Shown here piece by piece: positions 1-6,448 of a stretch of DNA of 9,700 bases. The stretch is taken from NCBI GenBank assembly GCA_934661765.1, contig CAKUJT010000089.1, forward strand, positions 1 to 9,700. The letters run 5' to 3'. Numbering within the stretch: position 1 is the first letter of the stretch; each line of letters begins with the position of its first letter. The stretch is from an uncultured Senegalimassilia sp. (lineage in GTDB: Bacteria; Actinomycetota; Coriobacteriia; Coriobacteriales; Eggerthellaceae). The notes beneath the pieces were generated by a model. It saw nothing but the letters and a program-made list of their open reading frames with translations, was not told where the DNA came from and ran no database searches. Made by a program: the position numbers and the translations under genes.

Positions 1-93
1 GCAAAACCGACTGCATATGTCCAAGTATGCGCCCTCTTTTGCAGCCTGCGTTTTCTCGCCCTGAGGCGTTTCTCAGCGTCCGGCTCCGCCATC

Positions 94-1050
94 CTATCGC
101 AGATCCGGCACATCGCTCCAGTCGTGGTTCTGCATCGCCTCATATTCCGCCTCGCTGATGGGCAGAATCGTTCCGTGCTTAAAACCATAGGGGAAGTGGA
201 ATTCCGCGTCGCTGCGCACAAACTCGCCGGAGGCCAGGCTGTCGGCGACAAAGGGCACATAGCCCTGCCCCGCGCCCTTCACCCCGTAGTAATCCAGGAA
301 CAGGCACCATCGCCCGTCGTCGAGCCGCACCGCCGTCGGCGCCTCGTAGAGTCCGTCCTGAATGGCGCGCATGGAGCGGTCGAACCGCTCGACTCGCTCA
401 AACGGCCCCGCTGCCGTCTCGCCGACCAGCTCGATCATCGTCCGGGGATTGTCCTCGCTCTTGACGAAGAGGTAGTAGCGGTCGTCCTCCCGGTACATCG
501 CCGAATCGATGCAGCCGCTGTCCGGCTTGCGATAGAGCAGCTGCGGCTCGGAGAAGCGGCGAAAGTCCCGCGTCCGGCGGCAGTAGATCGCCTTCGGGCC
601 GTAGTCGTTGTCCCGAACGGAGGCGGAAAAGTGCAGAAGATACTCTCCCGACGCGTCGTCGAAGATCACGTCCGGCGCCCATACGCAGCCGAAGCGCTCG
701 TCGCCGATGGGAATCAGCGCCTCCTCCGACCAGTGCAGCAGGTCCTCGGACTCCCAATGGGCGAGATACCGGCTACCGCGGCGCGAAATTTCGTCCCAGC
801 TGTGCTTATACGGCCCGCGCATGCCATAGGCCAGGGACAGATCCGTGGCGAAGATGTGAAAGCGCCCCGATTCCCGACCGCGGACAATCGTCATGTCCCG
901 AACGCCGTGGTCGCCGTAAAAGGCCCACAGCACGGGCTGACCGCCGTTGAGCGCCTCCCAGTGGAAGCCGTCGCGGCTGAGAGCGAAGTAAACCTGCTCG
1001 CCGTCCGGCGTGGTCTTTTCCCGAAAGTGAACAAAAAGGTAGTTCGTCAT
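94..1050 (-). CDS. GH43-like glycoside hydrolase, cytoplasmic
   Basis: Predicted five-bladed beta-propeller glycosidase of 318 residues, last gene of the leftward operon. The three acidic residues expected in GH43 can all be placed: a base Asp52 in GVRDMTIV, a pKa-modulating Asp182 in CIDSAMY, and an acid Glu236 in GLYEAPTA. The conserved WAPDV motif is at 124-128. GH43 enzymes mostly release arabinofuranosyl or xylosyl groups; the exact specificity here is unknown. There is no signal peptide, so it should act in the cytoplasm on imported oligosaccharide. Two in-frame ATGs lie 6 bases apart (1056 and 1050). A GGAG sits 8 bases before the inner one, so I chose 1050, but a weaker GGGGA could serve 1056. 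It starts 31 bases after the GH29 stop, so the two are probably co-transcribed. A related clan GH-J/GH-F propeller family is the main alternative. Confidence 0.78.
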   Translation of the reverse strand: MTNYLFVHFREKTTPDGEQVYFALSRDGFHWEALNGGQPVLWAFYGDHGVRDMTIVRGRESGRFHIFATDLSLAYGMRGPYKHSWDEISRRGSRYLAHWESEDLLHWSEEALIPIGDERFGCVWAPDVIFDDASGEYLLHFSASVRDNDYGPKAIYCRRTRDFRRFSEPQLLYRKPDSGCIDSAMYREDDRYYLFVKSEDNPRTMIELVGETAAGPFERVERFDRSMRAIQDGLYEAPTAVRLDDGRWCLFLDYYGVKGAGQGYVPFVADSLASGEFVRSDAEFHFPYGFKHGTILPISEAEYEAMQNHDWSDVPDLR

Positions 1051-1081
1051 GGCCATCGCTCCATTCCCCGCGCGCCGGCGC

Positions 1082-2545
1082 TCAGTCGATCATCAATTTG
1101 AACGCGATGGGCATATCGGAGCCAAAATCCGTGTGGAGGTGCAGCCCCTCCGCATCCCGGCTCCATTCGACGCGCTCGTCGCTGCCCAGCACGGAGATTT
1201 CCCGGATGATGCCGTGGAAGTTCGCCTGCCGGGAAGCGTCCTGCTCGCCCAGCGAGGCGATACAGTAATTTCCGTCTGCGCTCTGCTTCATGCAGATGGC
1301 GTACAGCGCGCCGTTCTTCGTGGTGAAGCGGAAATCCGCGCTGGTGAAGTTTTTCTTGATGCCGTCCGCGAACTGGCCCTCGACGATCTGCGTCGGGCCC
1401 TCGCCGAACTTGCGCCAGGTGCGGGTTTCGTAGATCGCCTCGCCGTTGACCTTCATCCACCTGCCGATGTCCAGGAGAATCTGCCGGTCCTCGTCGGCGA
1501 AGGTGCCGTCCGCCTTCGGGCCGACGTTCAGCAGCAGACAGCCGTTTTTGCTCACGATGTCCACCAGATCGCGCACGATGTCCGCCGCGGGGCGATAGTG
1601 GTTGTTCTCCGTGTAGCACCAGCTGTTCAGCGCCACAGCGGTGTCGGTCTGCCAGAAATAGGGCTTCATCTCCGCGAACTGGCCGCGCTCCACGTCCGGA
1701 ACGGCGCAGCCGAAGAGGAACGCATCGTGCTTGTAGTTGATGACCGCCTCGGTACCCCACTCCGCGGCGCGGTTGTAATAGTAGGCCGCGAACTTCTTCA
1801 GCCAGGGCTTGACGGCGCTGTGCTGAATCCACCAGTCGAAATAGACCATGCGCGGATGATAGCGATCCACCAGCTCACAGCAGCGCACCAGCCAGTCCTC
1901 CATGAACTCCTGCGAGGGCGCGGGCTCGCTGAACAGATCGTGATGGTCGGGCTCCGGCATGGCGGGCCAGTAGAAATCGCCGCGCTTCATGGGCTCGTGA
2001 ATGTCGCTGTCGAATTCCTTTCCATGGCCCATAAAGAACCAGTGCTCCACGCGATGGGAGGAGCAGCCCGTCTGCAGGCCCCTTTTGCGGCAGGCCTCGA
2101 ACAGCTCGCCCAGTACGTCGTGATGCGGGCCCATCTCGCAGGCGTTCCAGTGGGAGACGTCGCTTTTGTACATCTGAAAGCCGTCGTGGTGCTCCGCCAC
2201 CGGCACCACGTACTTCGCTCCCGCCTCCGCAAACAGCTCGGCCCATTTCTCCGGATCAAAGCGCTCGGCTTTGAACATGGGAATGAAGTCCTTGTAGCCG
2301 AATTCCTTCTGCGGGCCGTAGGTCGCAACGTGATGCTCGAACTCCTTCGAGCCCTGAATGTACATGTTCCGGGAATACCACTCGCTGCCAAAGGCGGGCA
2401 CGCTGTAAACGCCCCAATGGATGAAGATTCCGAACTTGAGCCGCCTGTACCAGTCCGGCGTCTGATACGCGGACAGGCTCTCCCAGCTGTCCGAATAGGG
2501 GCCCTGAGCGATGACGCGATCGATCTGTTCCAGATACTGTTTCAC
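1082..2545 (-). CDS. GH29 alpha-L-fucosidase, cytoplasmic
   Basis: Retaining alpha-L-fucosidase of 487 residues that removes terminal fucose from glycans. The (beta/alpha)8-like catalytic domain covers roughly residues 25-375, with a beta-sandwich C-terminal part after it. Family landmarks are FIHWGVYSVPAFGSEWYSRN at 41-60, the HHDGF motif at 119-123, MVYFDWW at 233-239 with Asp237 as the likely nucleophile, and NGCLLLNVGPKADG at 334-347. The acid/base residue varies in this family and I do not assign it. No signal peptide is present, so hydrolysis should occur inside the cell after import. The start is GTG (2545-2543), fixed by GGGAGG at 2555-2560 with a 9-base gap; an out-of-frame ATG at 2553 is too close to that site. 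Whether it is the broad or the alpha-1,3/4-specific subfamily cannot be told by eye. It follows the binding-protein gene after a hairpin. Confidence 0.93.
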   Translation of the reverse strand: MKQYLEQIDRVIAQGPYSDSWESLSAYQTPDWYRRLKFGIFIHWGVYSVPAFGSEWYSRNMYIQGSKEFEHHVATYGPQKEFGYKDFIPMFKAERFDPEKWAELFAEAGAKYVVPVAEHHDGFQMYKSDVSHWNACEMGPHHDVLGELFEACRKRGLQTGCSSHRVEHWFFMGHGKEFDSDIHEPMKRGDFYWPAMPEPDHHDLFSEPAPSQEFMEDWLVRCCELVDRYHPRMVYFDWWIQHSAVKPWLKKFAAYYYNRAAEWGTEAVINYKHDAFLFGCAVPDVERGQFAEMKPYFWQTDTAVALNSWCYTENNHYRPAADIVRDLVDIVSKNGCLLLNVGPKADGTFADEDRQILLDIGRWMKVNGEAIYETRTWRKFGEGPTQIVEGQFADGIKKNFTSADFRFTTKNGALYAICMKQSADGNYCIASLGEQDASRQANFHGIIREISVLGSDERVEWSRDAEGLHLHTDFGSDMPIAFKLMID

Positions 2546-2597
2546 AAAACCATTCCTCCCGCAAAATGCAATTTGTCCACGCGCCGATGCAGCGCTG

Positions 2598-2635
2598 AAG
2601 AAAGGCCGTCCGGGTACTATTATACACGGACGGCC
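2598..2635 (-). terminator. Hairpin terminator or attenuator after the binding-protein gene
   Basis: A perfect 9-bp inverted repeat (GGCCGTCCG at 2604-2612 and CGGACGGCC at 2627-2635) encloses a 14-base loop in which three more pairs can form. Read leftward, it begins 17 bases after the binding-protein stop codon and is followed by TTTCTT, a short and imperfect U-tract. This suggests a partial terminator that would lower fucosidase expression relative to the transporter, or protect the upstream mRNA end. No U-tract follows on the other strand. Confidence 0.7.
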
Positions 2636-2646
2636 GGAGAAAGCAA
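2619..2646 (-). promoter_or_regulatory. Possible internal promoter in the hairpin loop
   Basis: Read leftward, a perfect TATAAT (2624-2619) lies in the hairpin loop. It is preceded at 16 bases by TTGCTT (2646-2641), only a 3/6 match to the -35 consensus. Initiation would fall near 2612, about 66 bases before the GTG start of the fucosidase gene. The -10 is excellent but the -35 is poor, so this is a candidate only. Confidence 0.35.
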
Positions 2647-2652
2647 ACCCGA

Positions 2653-4167
2653 TTATTCCATGGGCAGATCCGCAATCGCGTCGTACTGCGGCTTCAGCTC
2701 GCTGTAGGTGGCGTTGCCGTACTCCACCAGCTTGGCGACGCCGATCTGATCGGCCTTGGCCAGCATGGCCTCATAGGCGGCCACGCACTCCTCTTCGGAC
2801 TCGGCCATCAGGATGTTGATCTCCTCGTTGCCGACCATGTCGTTCAGCTTGGCCTGGATGACCGCCTCGTCGGAGTCGGTCTCCATGCGGATCAGGCCGA
2901 TGACGGGATTCTGCACCAGATAGGGCGTGATCGCCGCGCGGGCCATGGCGGTCTCGGAATCGGAGGTCGCGTCCGCGATGGAGGTCACGATGGCGTTGTG
3001 CGACAGCCAGCCCCAGTACTTCAGGCCGCGGGGCTGCAGCACGGAGTTGTCGCCCTGGAAGTTGTAGTTGAACACCGGATAGCCTTCCTCGTTCAGGGTG
3101 TAGTCCTCGCCCTCGATGCCGTACAGCAGCAGCTTCATGCCCTCGTCGGTGTAGGCATAGGCGAGCGCCTCAAAGGCCTTCTCCACGTTCTTGCAGCTCT
3201 TCGTGATGTACAGGCCTCGGCCGCCCGCGCCGTTGTTGAACTTGGCGGCGGTATCGCTGATGACGTCGGTCACCTGCCTGAAGCGGAAGTCCACGCCGGC
3301 GTTCGCCGCGGCGGCGTTGTAGTTGTCGCAGTGGTTGTCATAGCCAAAGACCGCGAACACGCTGCCGGAGAGGGCGGCCTCCAGCGTCTGGTCCTCGCTG
3401 GAATAGGCGAAGTTGTCGGCGCTGATGTAGCCCAGGCGATACCACTCGTTGACCTTCTTGTAGTAGTCCAGCAGCTTAGGCGACTGGATGTACCAGCCCA
3501 GCTGGCCATCCTCGGCCTCATAGTAGCCGCTGCCGGGCACGCCCATCATGGTCTGCAGCCAGCCGAACTTGTGGATGTAGTTGAAGTTGATGGCCGTCAT
3601 CTCCGGGTGCGCTTCCTTCACCTTGGCAAAGGCGGCGTCCAGATCCTCCAGGTTGTTGATCTCGATGCCCAGCTCCTCGGCGATGTCCGCGCGATAGAAG
3701 AAGCCCTGACCCTCGGTGAGGATCTTGTCGTAGGCCTTGTAGGCGGCGTTGGGCGAGAAGCCGCAGCCGATGGTGTAGAAGTGGCCGTCCTTCATGGTGT
3801 TGACGAACTGCGTCACCGGATGGACGTTGAACGCCACGTCGGGATACTGCGCCGCCAGCTCATCCAGCGCATAGCTGACCTCGGGGTCGGCCATGTACTG
3901 ATAGCGCCAGGTGCAGACGATGTCCGTCATGTCGCCGGAGGCAACCATCATGGGCAGCTGATTGTCGTCCGCCGCGCGGATGGCCTCGATCTTCACGCCG
4001 GTGATCTCGTCGAACTTCTCGGGAATGGCGCCCTCCCAGGTGTCGTAGGGCCACCAGGACTCGTCCACGAAGAGGGTCAGGGTGACGGGTTCCTCAGCGA
4101 TTGCGGCGGGCGCGAGCGCGAGCAGCATCACCAGAGCGCACAGCAGTGCAATGAGACGATTGGACAT
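2653..4167 (-). CDS. Extracellular solute-binding protein, family 1 (LplA/YtcQ-like)
   Basis: Sugar-binding component of the ABC importer, 504 residues, the usual length for this large oligosaccharide-binding group. Residues 1-24 form a signal peptide: basic N-end, hydrophobic core, and a signal peptidase I site after AIA24, followed by acidic EE. The mature region begins VTLTLFVDESWWPYDTW and shows the two-lobe layout typical of the family, including MVASGDMTDIV near residue 74. No lipobox is visible: Cys10 sits inside the hydrophobic core with Leu before it, so it should not be lipidated. That is unusual for a Gram-positive importer. ATG at 4167 is preceded by AAAGGAGG (4177-4184) with a 9-base gap, a near-ideal ribosome binding site. 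The gene lies 38 bases after the second permease in the same operon. The ligand is inferred from neighbouring glycosidases, not from the sequence. Confidence 0.92.
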   Translation of the reverse strand: MSNRLIALLCALVMLLALAPAAIAEEPVTLTLFVDESWWPYDTWEGAIPEKFDEITGVKIEAIRAADDNQLPMMVASGDMTDIVCTWRYQYMADPEVSYALDELAAQYPDVAFNVHPVTQFVNTMKDGHFYTIGCGFSPNAAYKAYDKILTEGQGFFYRADIAEELGIEINNLEDLDAAFAKVKEAHPEMTAINFNYIHKFGWLQTMMGVPGSGYYEAEDGQLGWYIQSPKLLDYYKKVNEWYRLGYISADNFAYSSEDQTLEAALSGSVFAVFGYDNHCDNYNAAAANAGVDFRFRQVTDVISDTAAKFNNGAGGRGLYITKSCKNVEKAFEALAYAYTDEGMKLLLYGIEGEDYTLNEEGYPVFNYNFQGDNSVLQPRGLKYWGWLSHNAIVTSIADATSDSETAMARAAITPYLVQNPVIGLIRMETDSDEAVIQAKLNDMVGNEEINILMAESEEECVAAYEAMLAKADQIGVAKLVEYGNATYSELKPQYDAIADLPME

Positions 4168-4205
4168 AACCGAAATCCTCCTTTATGATATATTCAGCCC
4201 GGCCG

Positions 4206-5108
4206 TCATTCCTTGACGGCGCCGAGCATCATACCCTGAACAAAGTACTTCTGAAGGAAGGGATACACGCACAGAATGGGCACCATGGAGATCACCATGG
4301 CAGTCGCCTGGATGGTAAAGTTGGTGGTGACGTTGGCCTGAGAGATCTGGCCCGCCGTGGCGGCGTCCTTGGAGCTGGCCAGCGCCTGGTTCAGCGTCGT
4401 CATGGTCTTGAAGGCCAGCGTGTGCAGCTTGGGATCGCGGACGTAGTACGCCGAATCCAGCCAGCTGTTCCAGTGGCCCACGGCGGAGAACAGCGCCAGC
4501 GTCGCCAGGAAGGGCAGCGACGTGGGCAGCACGATCTGCCGGAAAATTCTGAATTCCGACGCGCCGTCGATGCGCGCGGCCTCCAGCACCGGCTCCGGGA
4601 TGGCCCGCATGAAGTTGATGCCGGTGAGCGTGAAGAATGTGTTCACCATACCGGGAATGACGTATACCCAGAAGGTGTTCAGAAGCCCCAGATTTCTCAG
4701 AAGCACGTAGTAGGGAATCAGGCCGCCCGAGAAATACATGGTGATGATGACCATCATGGTGTAGCTTTTGCGAAACAGCAGTTCCCGCCGGGACAGGCCG
4801 TAGGCGAACACCGTGGTCAGCAGCGTGCACAGCACAGTGCCCACCAGCGTGCGGGCCACCGAGACGAAGAACGCGCTCTGCCAGGAGGCGTCGCTCAGGA
4901 ACAGCTTGTAGCTCGCCAGCGACCACACCCGGGGAAACAGGTACACGCCGCCCTTCATCAGGTCGATGCCGTCGCTGAAGGAGCAGATGATCGTATAGTA
5001 GAAGGGATAGAGCATCACGATGCCGACGATGGTCAGAAGGGCGTAGTTCACCACATCCACGACGATGTCCTCGCGCGTGCGGCGCGCCGAGCGATTTCTC
5101 CGTATCAT
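4206..5108 (-). CDS. ABC sugar permease, YtcP/LplC-like (CUT1 family)
   Basis: Inner-membrane permease subunit of 300 residues that pairs with the permease encoded just upstream. About six membrane segments are visible, near residues 20-40, 78-102, 116-136, 145-165, 198-218 and 266-285. The cytoplasmic EAA loop that docks the ATPase reads LEAARIDGASEFRIFRQIVL at about 175-194. HWNSW near 212-216 and the C-terminal YPFLQKYFVQGMMLGAVKE are hallmarks of this subgroup. The longest frame would start at a GTG at 5114, but GAGGAGG (5116-5122) is only one base from it and 7 bases from the ATG at 5108, so I use 5108. That ribosome binding site overlaps the stop codon of the upstream permease, suggesting coupled translation. 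No ATPase gene accompanies it. Confidence 0.93.
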   Translation of the reverse strand: MIRRNRSARRTREDIVVDVVNYALLTIVGIVMLYPFYYTIICSFSDGIDLMKGGVYLFPRVWSLASYKLFLSDASWQSAFFVSVARTLVGTVLCTLLTTVFAYGLSRRELLFRKSYTMMVIITMYFSGGLIPYYVLLRNLGLLNTFWVYVIPGMVNTFFTLTGINFMRAIPEPVLEAARIDGASEFRIFRQIVLPTSLPFLATLALFSAVGHWNSWLDSAYYVRDPKLHTLAFKTMTTLNQALASSKDAATAGQISQANVTTNFTIQATAMVISMVPILCVYPFLQKYFVQGMMLGAVKE

Positions 5109-5115
5109 GACCACA

Positions 5116-5122
5116 CCTCCTC
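5116..5122 (-). promoter_or_regulatory. Ribosome binding site overlapping upstream stop
   Basis: GAGGAGG on the minus strand lies 7 bases before the ATG at 5108 and overlaps the stop codon of the first permease (5121-5123). It rules out the GTG at 5114 as a start and suggests that the two permeases are translated in a coupled 1:1 manner. Confidence 0.85.
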
Positions 5123-6089
5123 AGAAAATGCCTTCGCCGCCGATTTTGTTGACGATGGTGTTGCTGACGATCACCAGCGTCAGCGAGATCAGCGACTGAA
5201 TCAGATCCACCGCCGTAGCGTAGGAGAAGCGCCCCTGAGCCATGCCCATTTTGAAGGCGTAGGTCTGAACGATTTCAGACGTGACGTTGTTGACGTCGTT
5301 GCCAATCAGGAACGACTGCTCGAAGTTGGAACCCACCATGCCGCCGCCCAGGAAGCTGCCGATGGACAGAATCAGCACCGTCACGATGGCGCCCCTGATG
5401 CCCGGAAGGGTGACGTGCCAGACGCGCTGCAGACGCCCCGCGCCGTCGCACATGGCCGCCTCGTAGAGGCTGGAATCAATGCCGGAGATGGAGGCCAGGA
5501 AGATGATCGCCCACCAGCCGGAGCTCTTCCAGATGGACAGCACCGTGGCCATGCCCCAGAACCGGTTCGGATCGGTCATGAAGGGAATGCCCTCCTGAAT
5601 CAGCCCCAGCTGCTTGAACAGGTTGTTGACCATTCCCCGATCCGCCGCGAAAAAGGACAGGCACATGCCGTAGACCAGCACCCAGGAGATGAAATTCGGC
5701 AGATAGCTGACGGTCTGGATGAACCGCTTGAACCCGCTGCTGTGCACCTCGGAAATCATGATGGCCAGCAGAATCGGCACCGGGAAGGCGAAGAACATCT
5801 TCAGCGCGCTCATGACCACGGTGTTTCGCACCAGCTCGCCGAAGCGATAGTCCGTGACGAACTCCCGGAAATACTTCAGTCCCACCCAGTTGTTCGCGAA
5901 GATGCCCGAGATGCCGGAGGTCAGCTTATAGCTCTTGAACGCGATGACGATGCCGAACATGGGCAGATACGAAAAGAGGATCAGATAGAGTATGCCCGCC
6001 AGCGCGAAAACCTGAATCTGCCACTGGTGGATAAATCTGGAAAACAACGACTCCCGCCGCACGCCGGGCAGCGGCTTGCAGTTGGCCAT
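5121..6089 (-). CDS. ABC sugar permease, LplB-like (CUT1 family)
   Basis: First gene of the leftward operon, a permease subunit of 322 residues. It has about six membrane segments, near residues 27-50, 88-112, 128-147, 178-198, 232-252 and 294-314. The EAA loop for ATPase docking is LYEAAMCDGAGRLQRVWHVT at about 208-227. Other family landmarks are FKRFIQTVSYLPNFISWV and the SGWWAIIFLASI stretch. A Cys stands in the EAA loop where Ile or Val is more usual. The longest frame begins with TTG at 6098, but that codon overlaps the ribosome binding site AAGGAGG (6099-6105); the ATG at 6089 has an ideal 9-base gap and is used here. The pairing with a YtcP-type permease, a family 1 binding protein and no ATPase matches YesOPQ/LplABC-like importers that share an MsmX-type ATPase. 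Confidence 0.93.
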   Translation of the reverse strand: MANCKPLPGVRRESLFSRFIHQWQIQVFALAGILYLILFSYLPMFGIVIAFKSYKLTSGISGIFANNWVGLKYFREFVTDYRFGELVRNTVVMSALKMFFAFPVPILLAIMISEVHSSGFKRFIQTVSYLPNFISWVLVYGMCLSFFAADRGMVNNLFKQLGLIQEGIPFMTDPNRFWGMATVLSIWKSSGWWAIIFLASISGIDSSLYEAAMCDGAGRLQRVWHVTLPGIRGAIVTVLILSIGSFLGGGMVGSNFEQSFLIGNDVNNVTSEIVQTYAFKMGMAQGRFSYATAVDLIQSLISLTLVIVSNTIVNKIGGEGIF

Positions 6090-6098
6090 ATGCGTCAA

Positions 6099-6105
6099 CC
6101 TCCTT
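6099..6105 (-). promoter_or_regulatory. Ribosome binding site of the first permease
   Basis: AAGGAGG on the minus strand, 9 bases before the ATG at 6089. It abuts the TTG at 6098, which therefore cannot be the start. With transcription predicted to begin near 6107, the leader is only about 18 bases, leaving no room for a leader-encoded switch. Confidence 0.88.
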
Positions 6106-6113
6106 GTCGATTT

Positions 6114-6143
6114 ATTATAGCATTGCAGTTAACATTTTGGCAA
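6114..6143 (-). promoter_or_regulatory. Sigma-A promoter of the transporter-glycosidase operon
   Basis: Read leftward: TTGCCA (6143-6138), an 18-base spacer, then a perfect TATAAT (6119-6114). Five of six -35 bases match consensus. Initiation is expected near 6107, directly before the ribosome binding site. The -35 is flanked by a weak TTGC/GCAA inverted repeat (6123-6126 and 6140-6143). The promoter is strong enough that regulation may be by repression or by modest activation. Confidence 0.75.
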
Positions 6144-6380
6144 TTCTCCATTATTTTCAATTCAGTATCATTTTTTATGAATTCCCGGTCTGCTTTCGAA
6201 AAAAGTGCGTGCGGGATCGCATTTTTTGCGTTTTCCATCTCTCTTTTTGCGTTTTTTTCAAATGCTGAAGCGCATACTCCCGCCCGAGCGCCTCGTCAGC
6301 CGCACTTCTGTTCAAAAGCGCCGATTTCAATATCTGTGCAAAACGATCAAAGCATTAATGAATCCCTGCACCCAATTTGG
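6144..6380. other. AT-rich divergent control region
   Basis: Between the two divergent promoters there is no supported gene. The stretch contains long T-tracts and A-tracts, the repeat elements listed separately, a GC-richer patch near 6269-6305, the palindrome CATTAATG at 6353-6360, and a short CCAA-T-TTGG inverted repeat (6372-6380) abutting the -35 of the kinase promoter. It is the obvious place for regulator binding. Confidence 0.7.
6197..6258. repeat. A/T-tract repeat cluster with 21-bp spacing, possible operator
   Basis: TTTTTGCGTTTT occurs twice, at 6223-6234 and 6244-6255, exactly 21 bp apart (two helical turns). The first copy also forms an imperfect inverted repeat with the arm at 6197-6209: CGAAAAAAGTGCG against CGCATTTTTTGCG at 6218-6230, with 11 of 13 positions complementary and again 21 bp between arms. 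Phased half-sites like these suit an AraC-type dimer such as the regulator encoded at the right of the window. Low-complexity T-tracts could also produce this by chance. Confidence 0.4.
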
Positions 6381-6409
6381 TTGACGAAGTAAATTTTTTG
6401 CGATATACT
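6381..6409 (+). promoter_or_regulatory. Sigma-A promoter of the two-component operon
   Basis: TTGACG (6381-6386), a 17-base spacer, and TATACT (6404-6409) give five of six matches at both elements with ideal spacing. Initiation is expected near 6416, giving a leader of about 33 bases before the GTG at 6449. It lies within the longest possible kinase reading frame, which shows that the frame's upstream TTG is not the start. Confidence 0.82.
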
Positions 6410-6448
6410 GAACAAAATGATTTCTCCGTCAGAGAGCGAGGTTTTTGC

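Noticed and set aside
58..77. CTGAG/CTCAG inverted repeat (61-65 and 72-76) after the GH43-like gene, considered as a terminator
   Set aside because: The stem is only 5 bp and no U-tract follows on the minus strand, so it is not a credible terminator. The operon may continue past position 1.
2542..2553. Tiny ATG-GTT-TTG-TGA frame on the minus strand whose stop overlaps the GTG start of the fucosidase gene
   Set aside because: It could suggest translational coupling, but its ATG is one base from the GGGAGG, too close to initiate, so it is most likely chance.
1049..2707. Long plus-strand open frames opposite the glycosidase, transporter and other genes (for example 124-1101, 1049-2707, 2998-4188, 4185-6392)
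   Set aside because: They are antisense to genes with clear family motifs and ribosome binding sites. Their predicted proteins are low-complexity, rich in Arg, His, Val and Ala, with no recognisable domain, as expected of the reverse of GC-rich coding DNA.
6312..6346. Possible catabolite-control (cre) site in CAAAAGCGCCGATTTCA or TGCAAAACGATCAA
   Set aside because: Neither fits the cre consensus: the first lacks the leading TG and the second has an extra A before CG. I do not support CcpA control from these.
6177..6392. A 71-codon plus-strand frame from ATG 6177 with a hydrophobic, signal-peptide-like segment
   Set aside because: It has no ribosome binding site. Its hydrophobic core (FFAFS, FAFF) is simply the TTTTTGCGTTTT repeats translated, and its 3' end runs into the -35 region of the kinase promoter.
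6377..6448. TTG 6377 as the kinase start, adding 24 residues
   Set aside because: The added stretch contains the TTGACG/TATACT promoter and predicted transcription start, and no ribosome binding site precedes it. GTG 6449 has one at proper spacing.
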